From contig CM114273.1 in NCBI GenBank assembly GCA_050084515.1, positions 7,812,001 to 7,876,000 on the forward strand: a stretch of 64,000 nucleotides of DNA. The letters are read 5' to 3'. The position numbers and the translations under genes were made by a program. This document shows, piece after piece, positions 44,752-55,200 of this stretch. The notes beneath the pieces were generated by a model. That model was given only the letters and a program-made list of their open reading frames with translations. It was not told the DNA's origin and ran no database searches. Source of the DNA: Blasia pusilla (lineage: Eukaryota > Marchantiophyta > Marchantiopsida > Blasiales). Position 1 is the stretch's first letter. Every line of letters starts with the position of its first letter.

Positions 44752-45405
44752 TTGGTTCGACACATTGCGAGTGTCGCCGGAGTCTGGATCCACTTGATGT
44801 GCATTTGTCCACGGTGTCTAGTTGGAGGTGAGAGGATAGCCACTCACGATGCAGTGCGGGATATTATGTTCTCTATTGCTTGGGAGAGTGGATTCCATGT
44901 ACAAAGAGAGAGGCACTACTCCATGCGGGATTCCCTTATCTGTGCTCATCTCTATATGACGAGGGAGTCTGAGGTGGTGGTAGCGGATGTTGTAGTGACG
45001 AATCCTACGCGGGAGACGGTGCGAGCCCAAGTGGTAGCACAAGGGAGATTGCTACAAGGAGCGGCGGCGGTGGTCAAGAAGACCCACATTTATAGTCGAC
45101 TTCATGACGGACATCGATTTATCCCCCTAGCCATTGAGATGTACGGGGCGATGGGGGAGAGGTTTGACTCGTTCCTTACGGATTGCACCCATCATCTCCA
45201 GTTGAGAAATAGGTTGTCCTTAGCCACTGCGATACTTTATTGTAGGCAACGGGTTTCCATAGCTTTGCAACGCGCCCAGGCAAATGGGCTTCTGCGGCGG
45301 GCTCAGGCGGTTGGAGACGCCAATGCTAGAGGCCCACTTAATAGTAGTCATAGTTCTCTAGGTGCTGCTGATATTGTCTCTGCTCTTGGTGATTTTGGTC
45401 ATTAG
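44752..45405 (+). pseudogene. C-terminal nuclease-like domain of LINE-like element, copy 2
   Basis: A 217-codon open frame, the best preserved part of the family. It contains ERIATHDAVRDIMFSIAW, RERHYSMRDSLICAHLYM, VVVADVVVTNPTRE, KKTHIYSRLHDGHRFIPLAIEM, YGAMGERFDSFLTDC and an Arg/Ala-rich tail (RVSIALQRAQANGLLRR). The ADVxVTNP...K...FIPLAxExYGAxG pattern is common C-terminal to RTs of non-LTR elements and looks like a restriction-endonuclease fold (inferred). It is open but lacks its RT, so it is called a pseudogene. Confidence 0.6.
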
Positions 45406-46036
45406 GGGGGAAGGCCCCCTTCTTTCTCCTCGGGGCCGGTTGTGGCCTCTTGAGGTATATTTTTTGGGTCTCTTTGTCCCCTCATTTGTATCGTGATGGG
45501 TTCCCCATCCTTTTTTCTACTATATATATTTTATTTCCTTTTTATTTCCTATGGGTTTAAAGTAGTTGGAGTACTCCGTCCATGTTGCAAACAAAAAGGT
45601 TAGGGTTGCTACGTTATCGTTTCGTGTGGGAATTGTGCACTCTGCTTCGCCGTGCAATTCGGTTGGGTCGATATTTCGTTCCCACTTCGTGTGTGAAATG
45701 TGTCGTGTCGCTCCTACCGTTCAAACTTAATCTACTACACCTTGCCGCGTGTTAAGAATTCGGTAGTATCCGCGGGTTGGTTTGCCTGGAAACTGTGTTC
45801 ACGTGTACCATAATTTTTACAGTTTCCTTCCAGTCGCTCGATTTGTATTATGTCTGTTGCAAGTGTGCGGAGGAATGTTCGAGCGTCTGGTATGATGTTG
45901 GCTGCTGATAGGGATTCAGAGGAGGATAGAAAAGCGGACAGGGTTTGGGGTTCAGGCTTCTGCCATTGTCTGTGAAGCTCGGTGTCTTCATTTCTCGTAG
46001 TGGCTACACAATTAGTGGTCATTAGTGTTTTGCAAA

Positions 46037-49000
46037 ATGTCGAATGATGGGGCGGATAAGCTTGTCAGCTCCTCGGGTATGGCGGGCGTTCCTGGAATAA
46101 CTGTCGTGGGGGTTTTTCACGCTGTGCGGTCGCCGCTTCCCCAGCAGAAGCAGAGCGAAATTTTGGAGGTGAATGTCCTCACTACTGCTAGCAGTTGCGT
46201 GCTGCTCCACAATTTGCATTTAGTCGTATTCCTTGCCACTTGATTCTTTTTCTGAGCATCATTATTCGCTGTATGACTATCAGACATTTGCTTGTGGGAT
46301 GGACGCATCACCTTGTCCTCCTCTCGTGCCAGAACTCACTGGTTCTCGATCATGTCCATCCAAGTCCGAGAGTCACGATGATGGACTATCTGATTCTCAT
46401 CCAAAAGGAAATGAGCGTACATCAGCTGGCGAAGAAGATGTCACTTCCCTCTCAGGTTTTAACGAAGACTCCGATTCGTATTCTGATCCTGATTTCCAAG
46501 AAGAATTAGAGGTATCAGAAGATTCCGATGAGGATGAGAAGGATAAGAAAAGGAGGAAGCCTAAGAATTATACATGTCAAGAGTGTGGGTTTGCAGCGTC
46601 GAAGCCAGCACTGCTCATCCAGCACTTGCGATCACATTCTGTAAAGGTCTCTTCATCATCCAGTATCTTCGAAATTTGGTTCTGAACGTTTCATTCATTT
46701 CATCTGCGCTTTTGTCTTGTGCAATTTGGCGGTGTATCACGTAAACATGAGGAAAAGTTTTGTGTGATATCCTTGCGAATGCCTCACGGCTCTAGGCATG
46801 TCTCATGAAATTGTGGTTTCTTGTAACATGATACTTTGGATTGTCCAGGGCTACACTCAAGAAACTGATCAGCACTGGCACACCGGATCTCATCTGAACT
46901 CCGAAGTTAAGTGCGCTTGTGCCACCAGAATAGTACTCGGGCGGGTGACCACCGAGGAAGACCTGGTGATGCATCCCAAGAGTGTGAGGCTTAGAGTAGA
47001 AGGTACATGGTCAGCACACGGATACTGAATACAATGGCTTTTCTGTCTTAATCTTGATAACAGAAGCCATTTACTTGCCCTGTGAGTGGTTGCTCTTGTG
47101 CATACAAGCGCCAAGATCACCTCAATCGGCACATGAAAGTTCATGAAGGAACATTGTACTACTGTTCAACACCAGGTTGTATGCAATCTTTCAACGTGAA
47201 GGCTAATCTGATGCGCCATGTGAAACTTCATGCCGAGAAACCTGTCTTACAACGACCAGCAAAGTCACCTAAAGAGAAAGCTCACAAATGCTCACAGCCT
47301 GGATGTGGCAAGATGTTCAACTATCCATCAGGGTTGCGACTACATGAGGAAAACGTTCATGGTAAACTGTTTTCTGCAGTGTTTGTCTTGCCTTTCAAGC
47401 AAAACTTTGCTTAGTGATTGGTACTCGGCCTGCAGGGCAGGTATTGGTCATTGCTTTGTCTATCACTCTGGTAGGTGTAGTGGAACTTGTCTTCTAGCTT
47501 CTACATTGCTTCCAGATCTGTGGACCATAGGTAAGGCTGATGTGCACCCAACAAGGATGAGTGAGAGTATAGTCCTGGATCTAGTGTGAAGCATCTGTGT
47601 GCATCTGAGGAGCCAATGTTTTGATATCCCATGAGCACCTGCCGGAGAGTGGCCTGGTGGGTAAATTGAAGTAGTTTTGTCTAATTTTCCTCAGTATAAA
47701 ATTGTCATATTGCAGAGGCGGAGAAATATGCTGAGCTCATTTGTATATATCCTGGATGTGGGGAGAAGTTCTTGACAGAGGCAGAACTTGTGAAACATGC
47801 GGTAGATGCGCACCCATTTCTCTTATGTGAGGTCTGTGGTGAAAAAATATCAAGACAGTCCTATAAGTCACATGCTCGCAGACATGGGACTAGAGTGCCT
47901 GTGAAAGTCAGATGTCCTTATGAGGGTTGTTCAAACATATACTCTAGGGTAAGTTCCGAAAGTGTCCAACTCTTGCAAACATTTTTCTGCTTGAAGATCT
48001 AGTACACAAAAGTTGTGAACAAGAGTGACTGCAAATTTTTCCTTTTCTAAGTGGTAACTTTTTTTGGTTATTTTGACAGGAATCAAACCTTCGGCAGCAT
48101 ATAAGATCTGTGCACCTCATGTTGAAACCATTCATGTGCTCTTACAAGGATTGTGGAAAGTGTTATGCACATAAGGCAGCAAGAAATAGACATGAACTCT
48201 CTGCTGTGCATGTCCATACTGGAGTAAGTTCATTTGCGTGCCATGTATGTGCTTGTTACTGAAAATTCGTGAGTGATTCCACATGCGATCAGTTTGGGTC
48301 ATGTATGTACTGAAGAATTCTTGGGATGTACACACAGGAAATATTCTCTAAACCTTGTGTGCAAAATTACACTCACTCGAACTGCTCAAGAAAGACTTTT
48401 CTGGCAGACTGCAAAACTGCCATCCTTCAGTGACAGCAATCAGGACGACTCTTGATAGGTTACCCCTAAAAAATCATAATCTCACTGGACTTGATCTGTG
48501 TGAGCTCAGTAATCAACCAGGAGTGGAGTGTCCATACAAGTCCAACCAAGCAATCCTTGATCTCCATGAGATTACCTTTTAAGAGTCACCTTCTACTATC
48601 GTGTATTAATGCGGTTCTAAACTGTCATAACATCTACAAAACTAGTTAGAAATTGAAACTTCTGGTAATGAGATTCATACTGACATTCGTAAAACATTCT
48701 TAAATATTCCTTAACATTCTCAAAATACGGAAGACTTTCATCACTGCAACAAACTGTGTTCTTTTTAATTTGTCTGTGTGTTTTGATTACCTCACAAGTT
48801 TTATTTTGTGAAAGATTGGATCATAGTGCACTCGATGCAGGTATAATCTTGTTCTGCTGAAAAGATTGTGCAAGTGCCATTTCATTAAAAAAATCTTTGG
48901 TCTTTCTGGAGTTGAAAAATCAAGGCTGTCATTCCTTGTTCAAAATTCAGTTTTACCTTCTTTTCTTATCTGTTCCCTAAGTGCATGCTCTTGCGTGTGA

Positions 49001-49276
49001 CCATCTCTCCATTTGTAAGAATATCCATTGTAGAATGCTAGGAGTTGCATTGTATCTCTGGCTATTGACAATTTTCTTACGATCAAATTTTTGTATTCTT
49101 GTTTGGTGCAGGCTGATTTTGAACGTGAGGAATCGATATTGAAGCACACTGGTGGCAGAAAGCGGGTCACTCTTAAAAAGGGTGAAGATCTTTATCTGAA
49201 TAAAAGGTGTAAGACTAAGGGCATGTCGAATGTTGTGGAGTCCCCTCCAGTCACGGGGAATGCGAGCCAGTCTTGA
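46037..49276 (+). CDS. TFIIIA: Transcription factor IIIA (5S rRNA gene activator)
   Basis: TFIIIA binds the internal control region of 5S rRNA genes and 5S rRNA itself. Coding exons: 46284-46646, 47064-47361, 47716-47948, 48080-48223 and 49112-49276 (stop TGA), all with GT-AG introns and matching phases. An upstream exon 46037-46168 joins in frame; otherwise translation starts at ATG 46299. Eight C2H2 fingers are visible: CQECG...HLRSH, CPVSGC, CSTPGC, CSQPGC, CIYPGC, CEVCG, CPYEGC and CSYKDC. The N-terminal part is acidic (EDSDEDEKDKKRRK). The C-terminus is basic (GGRKRVTLKKGE). Finger order and short CEVCGEKI finger match plant TFIIIA. A 154-nt 5S-like cassette exon (46849-47002) lies between the first and second finger exons. 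Confidence 0.85.
46849..47002 (+). promoter_or_regulatory. P5SM: 5S rRNA-mimic cassette exon of TFIIIA
   Basis: Bounded by ...TTGTCCAG| and |GTACAT. About 46850-46977 reads like plant 5S rRNA: CACCGGATCTCATCTGAACT, CCGAAGTTAAG, TAGTACT, GGGTGACC and the closing GCATCCC. Including it (154 nt, not a multiple of 3) shifts the frame so that a TGA at 47144-47146 ends translation; skipping it joins K|K across the fingers in frame. In known land plants this exon mimics 5S rRNA, is bound by ribosomal protein L5, and controls TFIIIA by coupling splicing to nonsense-mediated decay. Confidence 0.9.
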
Positions 49277-50330
49277 CGACAAAGTGTTGGGTGGCCCTCT
49301 GAAGTGGAATGTAGAATGCTCAAATGGTTTTTCGAGAGGGAGTTTTAGCATAGTTGGCACCAGATTCGCTCAACAGATCCTATCCGGCAAGGACTGGATG
49401 GCATGATCTTTCCTAGATTTGCACTTAAATTCAAGGAGCTTTCTCAAAGGTCAAGTCTGCAATTTTCACAGTTCTCATCCTTTGGGATCTGGATGGCTGT
49501 GACACAGGGAGAAAGTTGGCAAACAAAAGTGCAGTCTACTTTCATTTTGGTGTCAGTGTCCCAACCATGAATGTCTCCACCCCAAAGAAGGGAATGATAG
49601 ATATGAAAAGCCTATTAAATGATTACCAATTTTGTGTATATATGCAGAAATAGAAGGCGGATTAGCTCCTGGGGTTCAAAATTCAGGAAGCACGTGAAGA
49701 ACAGGATTTTAGCTTCAGGACCGGAGCCTACTACGACATCTAGCCAGGATCAGTAGTTTTTTCCACTCGACAATGTAAAGAGAAGGCGGATGTAATATTG
49801 AGAGCATACATGAAGTGTATATTTCACATTTGACAAGGTGTATGGAAGCTTGCTGGTGCTGATGCATCTTGCACTGGACCGAGGTGGAGAAAGTCTTAAT
49901 GGCCAATGAAATCTTCCTCCATTGTTGAATTCCATGTTAGAGTTAGAAATCTTGCGATCTGAGTCTCCATTCTGTGGCTCACCGCGCACACAGCCAAGAT
50001 TGTTTCTCCAACCAGTTGAAAAGTCTCCCCCTCTTGAAGGTTGCGGTATTCTGGAACGTGTATTTGACCCAGGCGCACACCGAGATTTTCCTTGGAACCT
50101 CCACCGATGCCTGATGCCCGTCTTACAGGCTCTAACAGCCTCACAATGTCAAAACTGTTCCTGATAATGGGAGACGAGAAATAAAGGATGAACTTAAATA
50201 AATATGGAAACCCATACTTGACAACCCGTCCAAGACTCAAGTATCCAAAGGCTATGACCGGGATTCAAAGCCTCAAGTATCTAAAGGCCACAACCGGCTC
50301 TGAAAGGAAAAGGGAGCTTATAGTAAGCTC
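49277..50330. other. TFIIIA 3' flank, no gene
   Basis: The first few hundred bases are probably TFIIIA 3' UTR. Further right, a roughly 40-bp phrase (CAAGTATCCAAAGGC... and CAAGTATCTAAAGGC...) is duplicated at 50238 and 50275. Confidence 0.35.
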
Positions 50331-50334
50331 TAGG

Positions 50335-50385
50335 CGATCACGGTGGGACTCGAACCCACAATCTCCCGCTCTGGATTCGACAATG
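50335..50385 (-). pseudogene. tRNA 3'-half remnant
   Basis: On the minus strand a perfect T arm (GTGGG TTCGAGT CCCAC, 50359-50343) is followed by an acceptor-like GTGATCGCC. A matching 5' acceptor strand and D arm are not found upstream, so this is a tRNA fragment or tRNA-derived SINE piece rather than a working tRNA gene. Confidence 0.5.
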
Positions 50386-50458
50386 GTAGAAACGGTTGTT
50401 GCAGAAGTCTAAACACTCCCAGGCGCTGTGAAAGACTTACAGCTGATTAGAATCAGTC

Positions 50459-50661
50459 AGCACAACTATGGTGATAATCGTCCATCACTCTATTCAGCTC
50501 TCCGTATGAGGCTGCATCTCGTCATCGCACAACTATGGTGATAATCGTCCATCACTCTATTCAGCTCTCCGTATGAGGCTGCATCTCGTCATCGCACAAC
50601 TATGGTGATTATCGTCCAGCACTCTATTCAGCTCTCCGTTTAAGGCTATATCTCGTTGACT
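50459..50661. repeat. 67-bp minisatellite, three units
   Basis: Unit starts CACAACTATGGTGATAATCG at 50461, 50528 and 50595. Units 1 and 2 are identical across the repeat; unit 3 has several changes. Confidence 0.95.
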
Positions 50662-52200
50662 TTACCAGTCGAAAGACATGGCGAAGCGATAATTGGGACC
50701 ACCAAGGCGTTCCGAGGTTGTCGTAGAAATGAATGGGAAAATCCAGCCTCGGTAATTATGAGCTAAACCTTGAGTTACCTTACAGCGTAATTATGCGAGT
50801 AAAGGTGTATATAGCCTGTGAGAGGCGGGGGGTTTCAGGCCGTCGCGAAGCATGAGGTGAGAGGTCTCACCCCTAGCGCACGCAATGTCCCATGAAACCC
50901 ATGAAACTCGTGTATAACTCGAGGGCAGTATCACTCGTGGATCTGGCCTCTTCAACAAAGACACGCAACTTTCCAAAAAAAACTGTGAAAGCACTGAAAG
51001 CTTTCCGGGATCCTAGGACTCGAAAATGGATCTGTTCATCCAGTAGTAGATAAAGCAGAGAAGACCACAGACCCCTATCCTCCAAGTCGAACCACAAGTG
51101 AAGCATCTGGCCAGCATATTTCAAAGCCCAACGTCCAGTTGTTGCCCAGCAGTCGTGTAGCCAGCCAGCCAGCGGTAGTGACGATAGGATTTGTAAGACG
51201 CTTCAACAGGAAAAGCTCCCTGTGATGGTGGACCCACCGACCTACCGTCCACAGTCCATAACGACGAGCTTGTGAGTAAGCCCACCTCCATCGGCTTTCT
51301 CTTCACCGCTTCTCGTGGATCTCTGCCCCACCCTTCTTATATAAACCATTCCCATACTTTTTGAATCGAGAGCTTTAGATTGAATGCCGGGCTTCTGGAT
51401 GACGGGAGTAATGATCGGGACAATCAGCACGAAGCTGATGTCGTCGCTGCTGCGGGAATAATTGACTTGATACTTCGGTGCCTTTATATCATTGGTCTAA
51501 CTTCCCTTTGCCAGTCTACAACCTTCACCTCAGGCTCCTTGAAGGCATTCGTCGTTGCTTACGAGAGCTAGAGCCTGATCAGCATTGAAGTTGTGGTGAT
51601 CGCAGGATAGAATCTTCCCTATCCAGGAGTTTCGGTAGTCAATCGATTACAGGCGGCCCAGAGCCTGTAAGTGGTGTCATTCCGCTGTTAAAGGGGCTCC
51701 AACCTAAAGGTGCCGTGTCAAAATCTGTCAAATGTTAGAGAAAAGGGTTTAGAGTGTACTGGATCATCTCCACGCGCAATTCTGGTCATTATAAGCTCGG
51801 GATTCGGAGATCGATGAGTAGGGACGAAATTTGAGCTGCTGACTGTGCGATTTTCCAGTCAGCTCTTGAAATTCTCCGTGGCAAGGGAATTTCAGCTGAC
51901 GTCCTGGCGTTACGAATTGGGAATTCCCCACATAGCAAGTGGGAATTTCGCATCGAGAAACGTGAGTGTGATGTGATGATTGGAAGAGCTGTCAAGCTAT
52001 AAAGTAGATCAGCAAGAATGCGAAATTATTCTCATCAACCAAAACGTTAGGCGGATGACTTGGACGCCATTGCTCTCGAACTCATTTCTAGAGGCCTGTG
52101 CGCTAAAGAAGCGGAGAGCTAAGTGCAGCATTTCACGTATCCCCTTCTTCTTAAGATGAACTATGGTTTCATTAGCCGGACTTAATCTCTAGAGAATTTG
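50662..52200. other. Upstream flank of the nucleotidase gene
   Basis: No gene assigned. Minus-strand frames at 50873-51306 are interrupted, and a TATATAA-type box on the minus strand (about 51341-51348) could belong to an unrecognised minus-strand transcript. Confidence 0.3.
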
Positions 52201-52227
52201 GGTTTGGCTTCTTTACGAGACGTGTCC

Positions 52228-55200
52228 ATGTTATCTGGAGTCTCTCTTACCTCGGCACACCACATGCACAGGTCTTTCGCATGGCGGGTTGCCCACATGC
52301 CCATCAGCAGCAGCAGCCCGTCTCTCGTGTCCTTAAAATCCCTTCCTCACCTGAAGAATGTCGAGTCTTTTCGAACCGTACCGCCAGCTTTGCAAGCGTG
52401 GACTACCATCTCGCCTTCATGGCCTAGAATGAATGAGTGGCTTGGGGATAGGATTCAATATCGAAAGGCCATGGCATGCACGACACGGAGCGAGGAGGAG
52501 CGAGATCCTGTAAATGACGGTATGAATCAGTCCATCTTTTCGCGTCGATTCCCTTAAGCAGCCACAGCTGCTGTCAATGTTGCAATGGTTCCAGCAGCAG
52601 GTCTAGTTGAATTCTGACAAGCTGTCAGCGCCTGTACGAGTCCAAATGAGCTTGGTGAATGACAAATGAGGTTCAAGTATGCTAATTACGCCAATTTCGG
52701 AACCATTGGTCTAGTGGGTAGCACATGAATTAGTGACTTAATTGCCTCTGCCGCTCTAAGAGCAGTTCAATTGTGCCTTGGGGCAAGGAGCTCATTCTTC
52801 GTTCCAACAGGTGTCGCGTTTAAGAAAAGGCCTAGAATCAATGCCGAGGTGTATAAAAAGCTGGACTTCTCGCCCGTCTCGGATCCTGCAAACGGCGTGG
52901 CAAACCATGAATATCAGTTCATGACATCTCATGGGTGGCTCCGCCCTGTGGAAAAGAGCAAGCAAATATACTGCAACAGGTCCTTGAATATGAAGAGCAT
53001 AGTGGCGGTTGGATTTGACATGGATTACACTCTCGCTCAATACAAAGCTGAAACATTCGAGTCCCTCGCTTACATGGGCACCGTCAAAAAACTGGTGTAT
53101 GATTTGGGTTATCCTCCGGAGGTTGTACTCCAAAAGCTCTCCTCCTGTGCTGTACCTTTCTTGGGCCAGTTAACTCCGAGTAATTGTCTCGTGAGTGACG
53201 CGTGACTTCAGATCCTGGTCTCCTGTGCAGATGTTGGACTGGAAATTCGATTGGAAGTACATGGTGAGGGGCCTCGTGCTCGACAAGAAAAGGGGCAACA
53301 TCCTTAAGGTAAGCCCCGGCCATAAGTCACTCATATTCTCTCAACTAGTATTCTATGGTTTCTTGGTCTGTGCCTTTTACGAGTAGATTTAAAGCTTTGA
53401 AGCAACACCAACTTGCTGCAGTCTTTCCTCTTTTTCAGTAAGGAGGCAACAGGTAAAGTAGAATGAGACTCTAGTTCACAGATCTTAATGAAGATGCTGA
53501 CCAGATTTCAGTTGCAAAGTATACGAACGATGTACTCAAACTAGAGCTCGTCCAAGAACTTCAGAGGTGTATGATCTGTTTGTCAGATGGATCGACACAA
53601 GTACGTGAAAGTGGCCTATCATGGTTTGGAAGAATTGTCAAGGGACGAGCGAGCAGCGGCATATGGGAGTGCACTCTCCCGAGAATCATTTGATGAGCCT
53701 GATTATGCCCTTATTGATACCCTGTTTTCTCTGGCGGAGGCTTATCTGTTTGCACAGATTGTCCAGCTGAAAGATGCCCACCCTGAAAAAGTACCGGCTG
53801 GGGACTCTGAGTATGGTTCTTTCTCCTTACCTTTATTCTATTGACTGCAGAATTTCAGGAGGTCAGCCTCTTACACTGCTCAAATCACTGAGAACTGACT
53901 CTGACTATGCTGGTTTCCTTAACGAATTTGTTTGGACTGAATGCAGTTATTCTCAAATATACCGTGATGTTCGAGCAGCAGTGGATTTGTGTCACCGAGA
54001 CGGCACGTTGAAACAAGCTGTTGCCAACAATCCTGCAGAGTAAGTTGAGTCAAAGTTCTGAAATACTGTGAATTGCTGACAAGCAGCTAGTAGCGCATCT
54101 GGTGGTGTACAAAACATTTCATTCACTTCTATGCAGTCTTAAATTGTAGCAAGCCTGATTTTCCTGTCACTATATGCACTGTGTCGACTTTGGCACCGGG
54201 GAGGAAAAGATTTCTATCAACACCTATACCAGAATGTGTTGTACAAGAGGCCTTACGACTTTCCTTCATAGACATGCCTAGGTTATCTTCTTATTTCACA
54301 AAAAGTAGAGGAACAGAGTTTACACTTCTTGATACAGATCATGACATGTCTTGGTACAGTCTTGATACAGTAACGACAAAGGCATGGTGCTAATGAGCGA
54401 TGCATCACTCAGGTACATGAATGATGATCCAATGCTGGTTCCCATGCTGAAGATGCTGCGTGCTTCTGGCCGGATGACGTTCTTGGTTACCAACAGGTGA
54501 GCTTGACCCATCTTTGCCCAATTTCATGGAAATGCTTGGCAGCGGTTATTTTGAAGGTTTTGATAGGATATGTGAGATGTAAGGTGGATCACTGCTAGTG
54601 AGAAGAGGGATCTTGAGTTCTGATTGCGCAATCTGTTTGGAACAATATAGAGATGACATTAATCGGGCTGAGGCTTGAATGCTTATGATACTAGGGCTAA
54701 GGTAGTTGCACATTGAAAATCAGTCAGTAGTGCATTTGAACTTCATCCATCACGCTCTTCTCATTCATCGTCTGCCTTGCTTTGCAGTCTATGGGACTAC
54801 ACACATGTAGTCATGAACTATCTTTTTGGCAAGTGTGGAACAAGTTCTGGAGTTCCTCGAGATGATGAGTGGCTAAGTTATTTTGACATTGTTATCACTA
54901 GCAGGTGTGATGCCTTCCCTAAATGTGTGTAATTAAATTCTTAAAATAGAGCAGCTTGAATTTTACAATATAAAGGTACAGGTATGTGATAGTTAATCAA
55001 TCTACTTCCACCTCACAGGGTTTGTTAAGATGATAACACAACAGGATTGGCAGAATGTGTGTAGACCTCTGGAATCTGTCCGACGACTGGTAGTTGGATG
55101 TTAGATTTTGGCTTTACTCCAGCAAGTTGAAAAAGCAAAGAGTCACAGCACCAACGATCTCAATACAGTGATTCAAGATTCACGTAGTTAGCATTTGGTT

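Larger units (their letters stand above)
43770..45540 (+). mobile_element. LINE-like RT element, copy 2 (5'-truncated)
   Basis: Plus-strand relative of 25385-28400, beginning right after the MITE and lacking the RT palm. KVGKCKAWSSLGL, LPDGFLTPAGGL and LCVLGVPLESQDF are shared with copy 1. The 3' UTR after the stop at 45405 shares the GGCCGGTTGTGGCC block. Truncation at the 5' end is what target-primed reverse transcription usually leaves. Confidence 0.7.

Noticed and set aside
46798-47028. Separate 5S rRNA gene inside TFIIIA
   Set aside because: The sequence is flanked by exact splice signals and has changes in the internal control region; it is the known P5SM exon rather than a transcribed 5S gene.
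50335-50405. Functional tRNA gene
   Set aside because: Only the T arm and a 3' acceptor-like end are found; no pairing 5' acceptor strand, D arm or anticodon arm.
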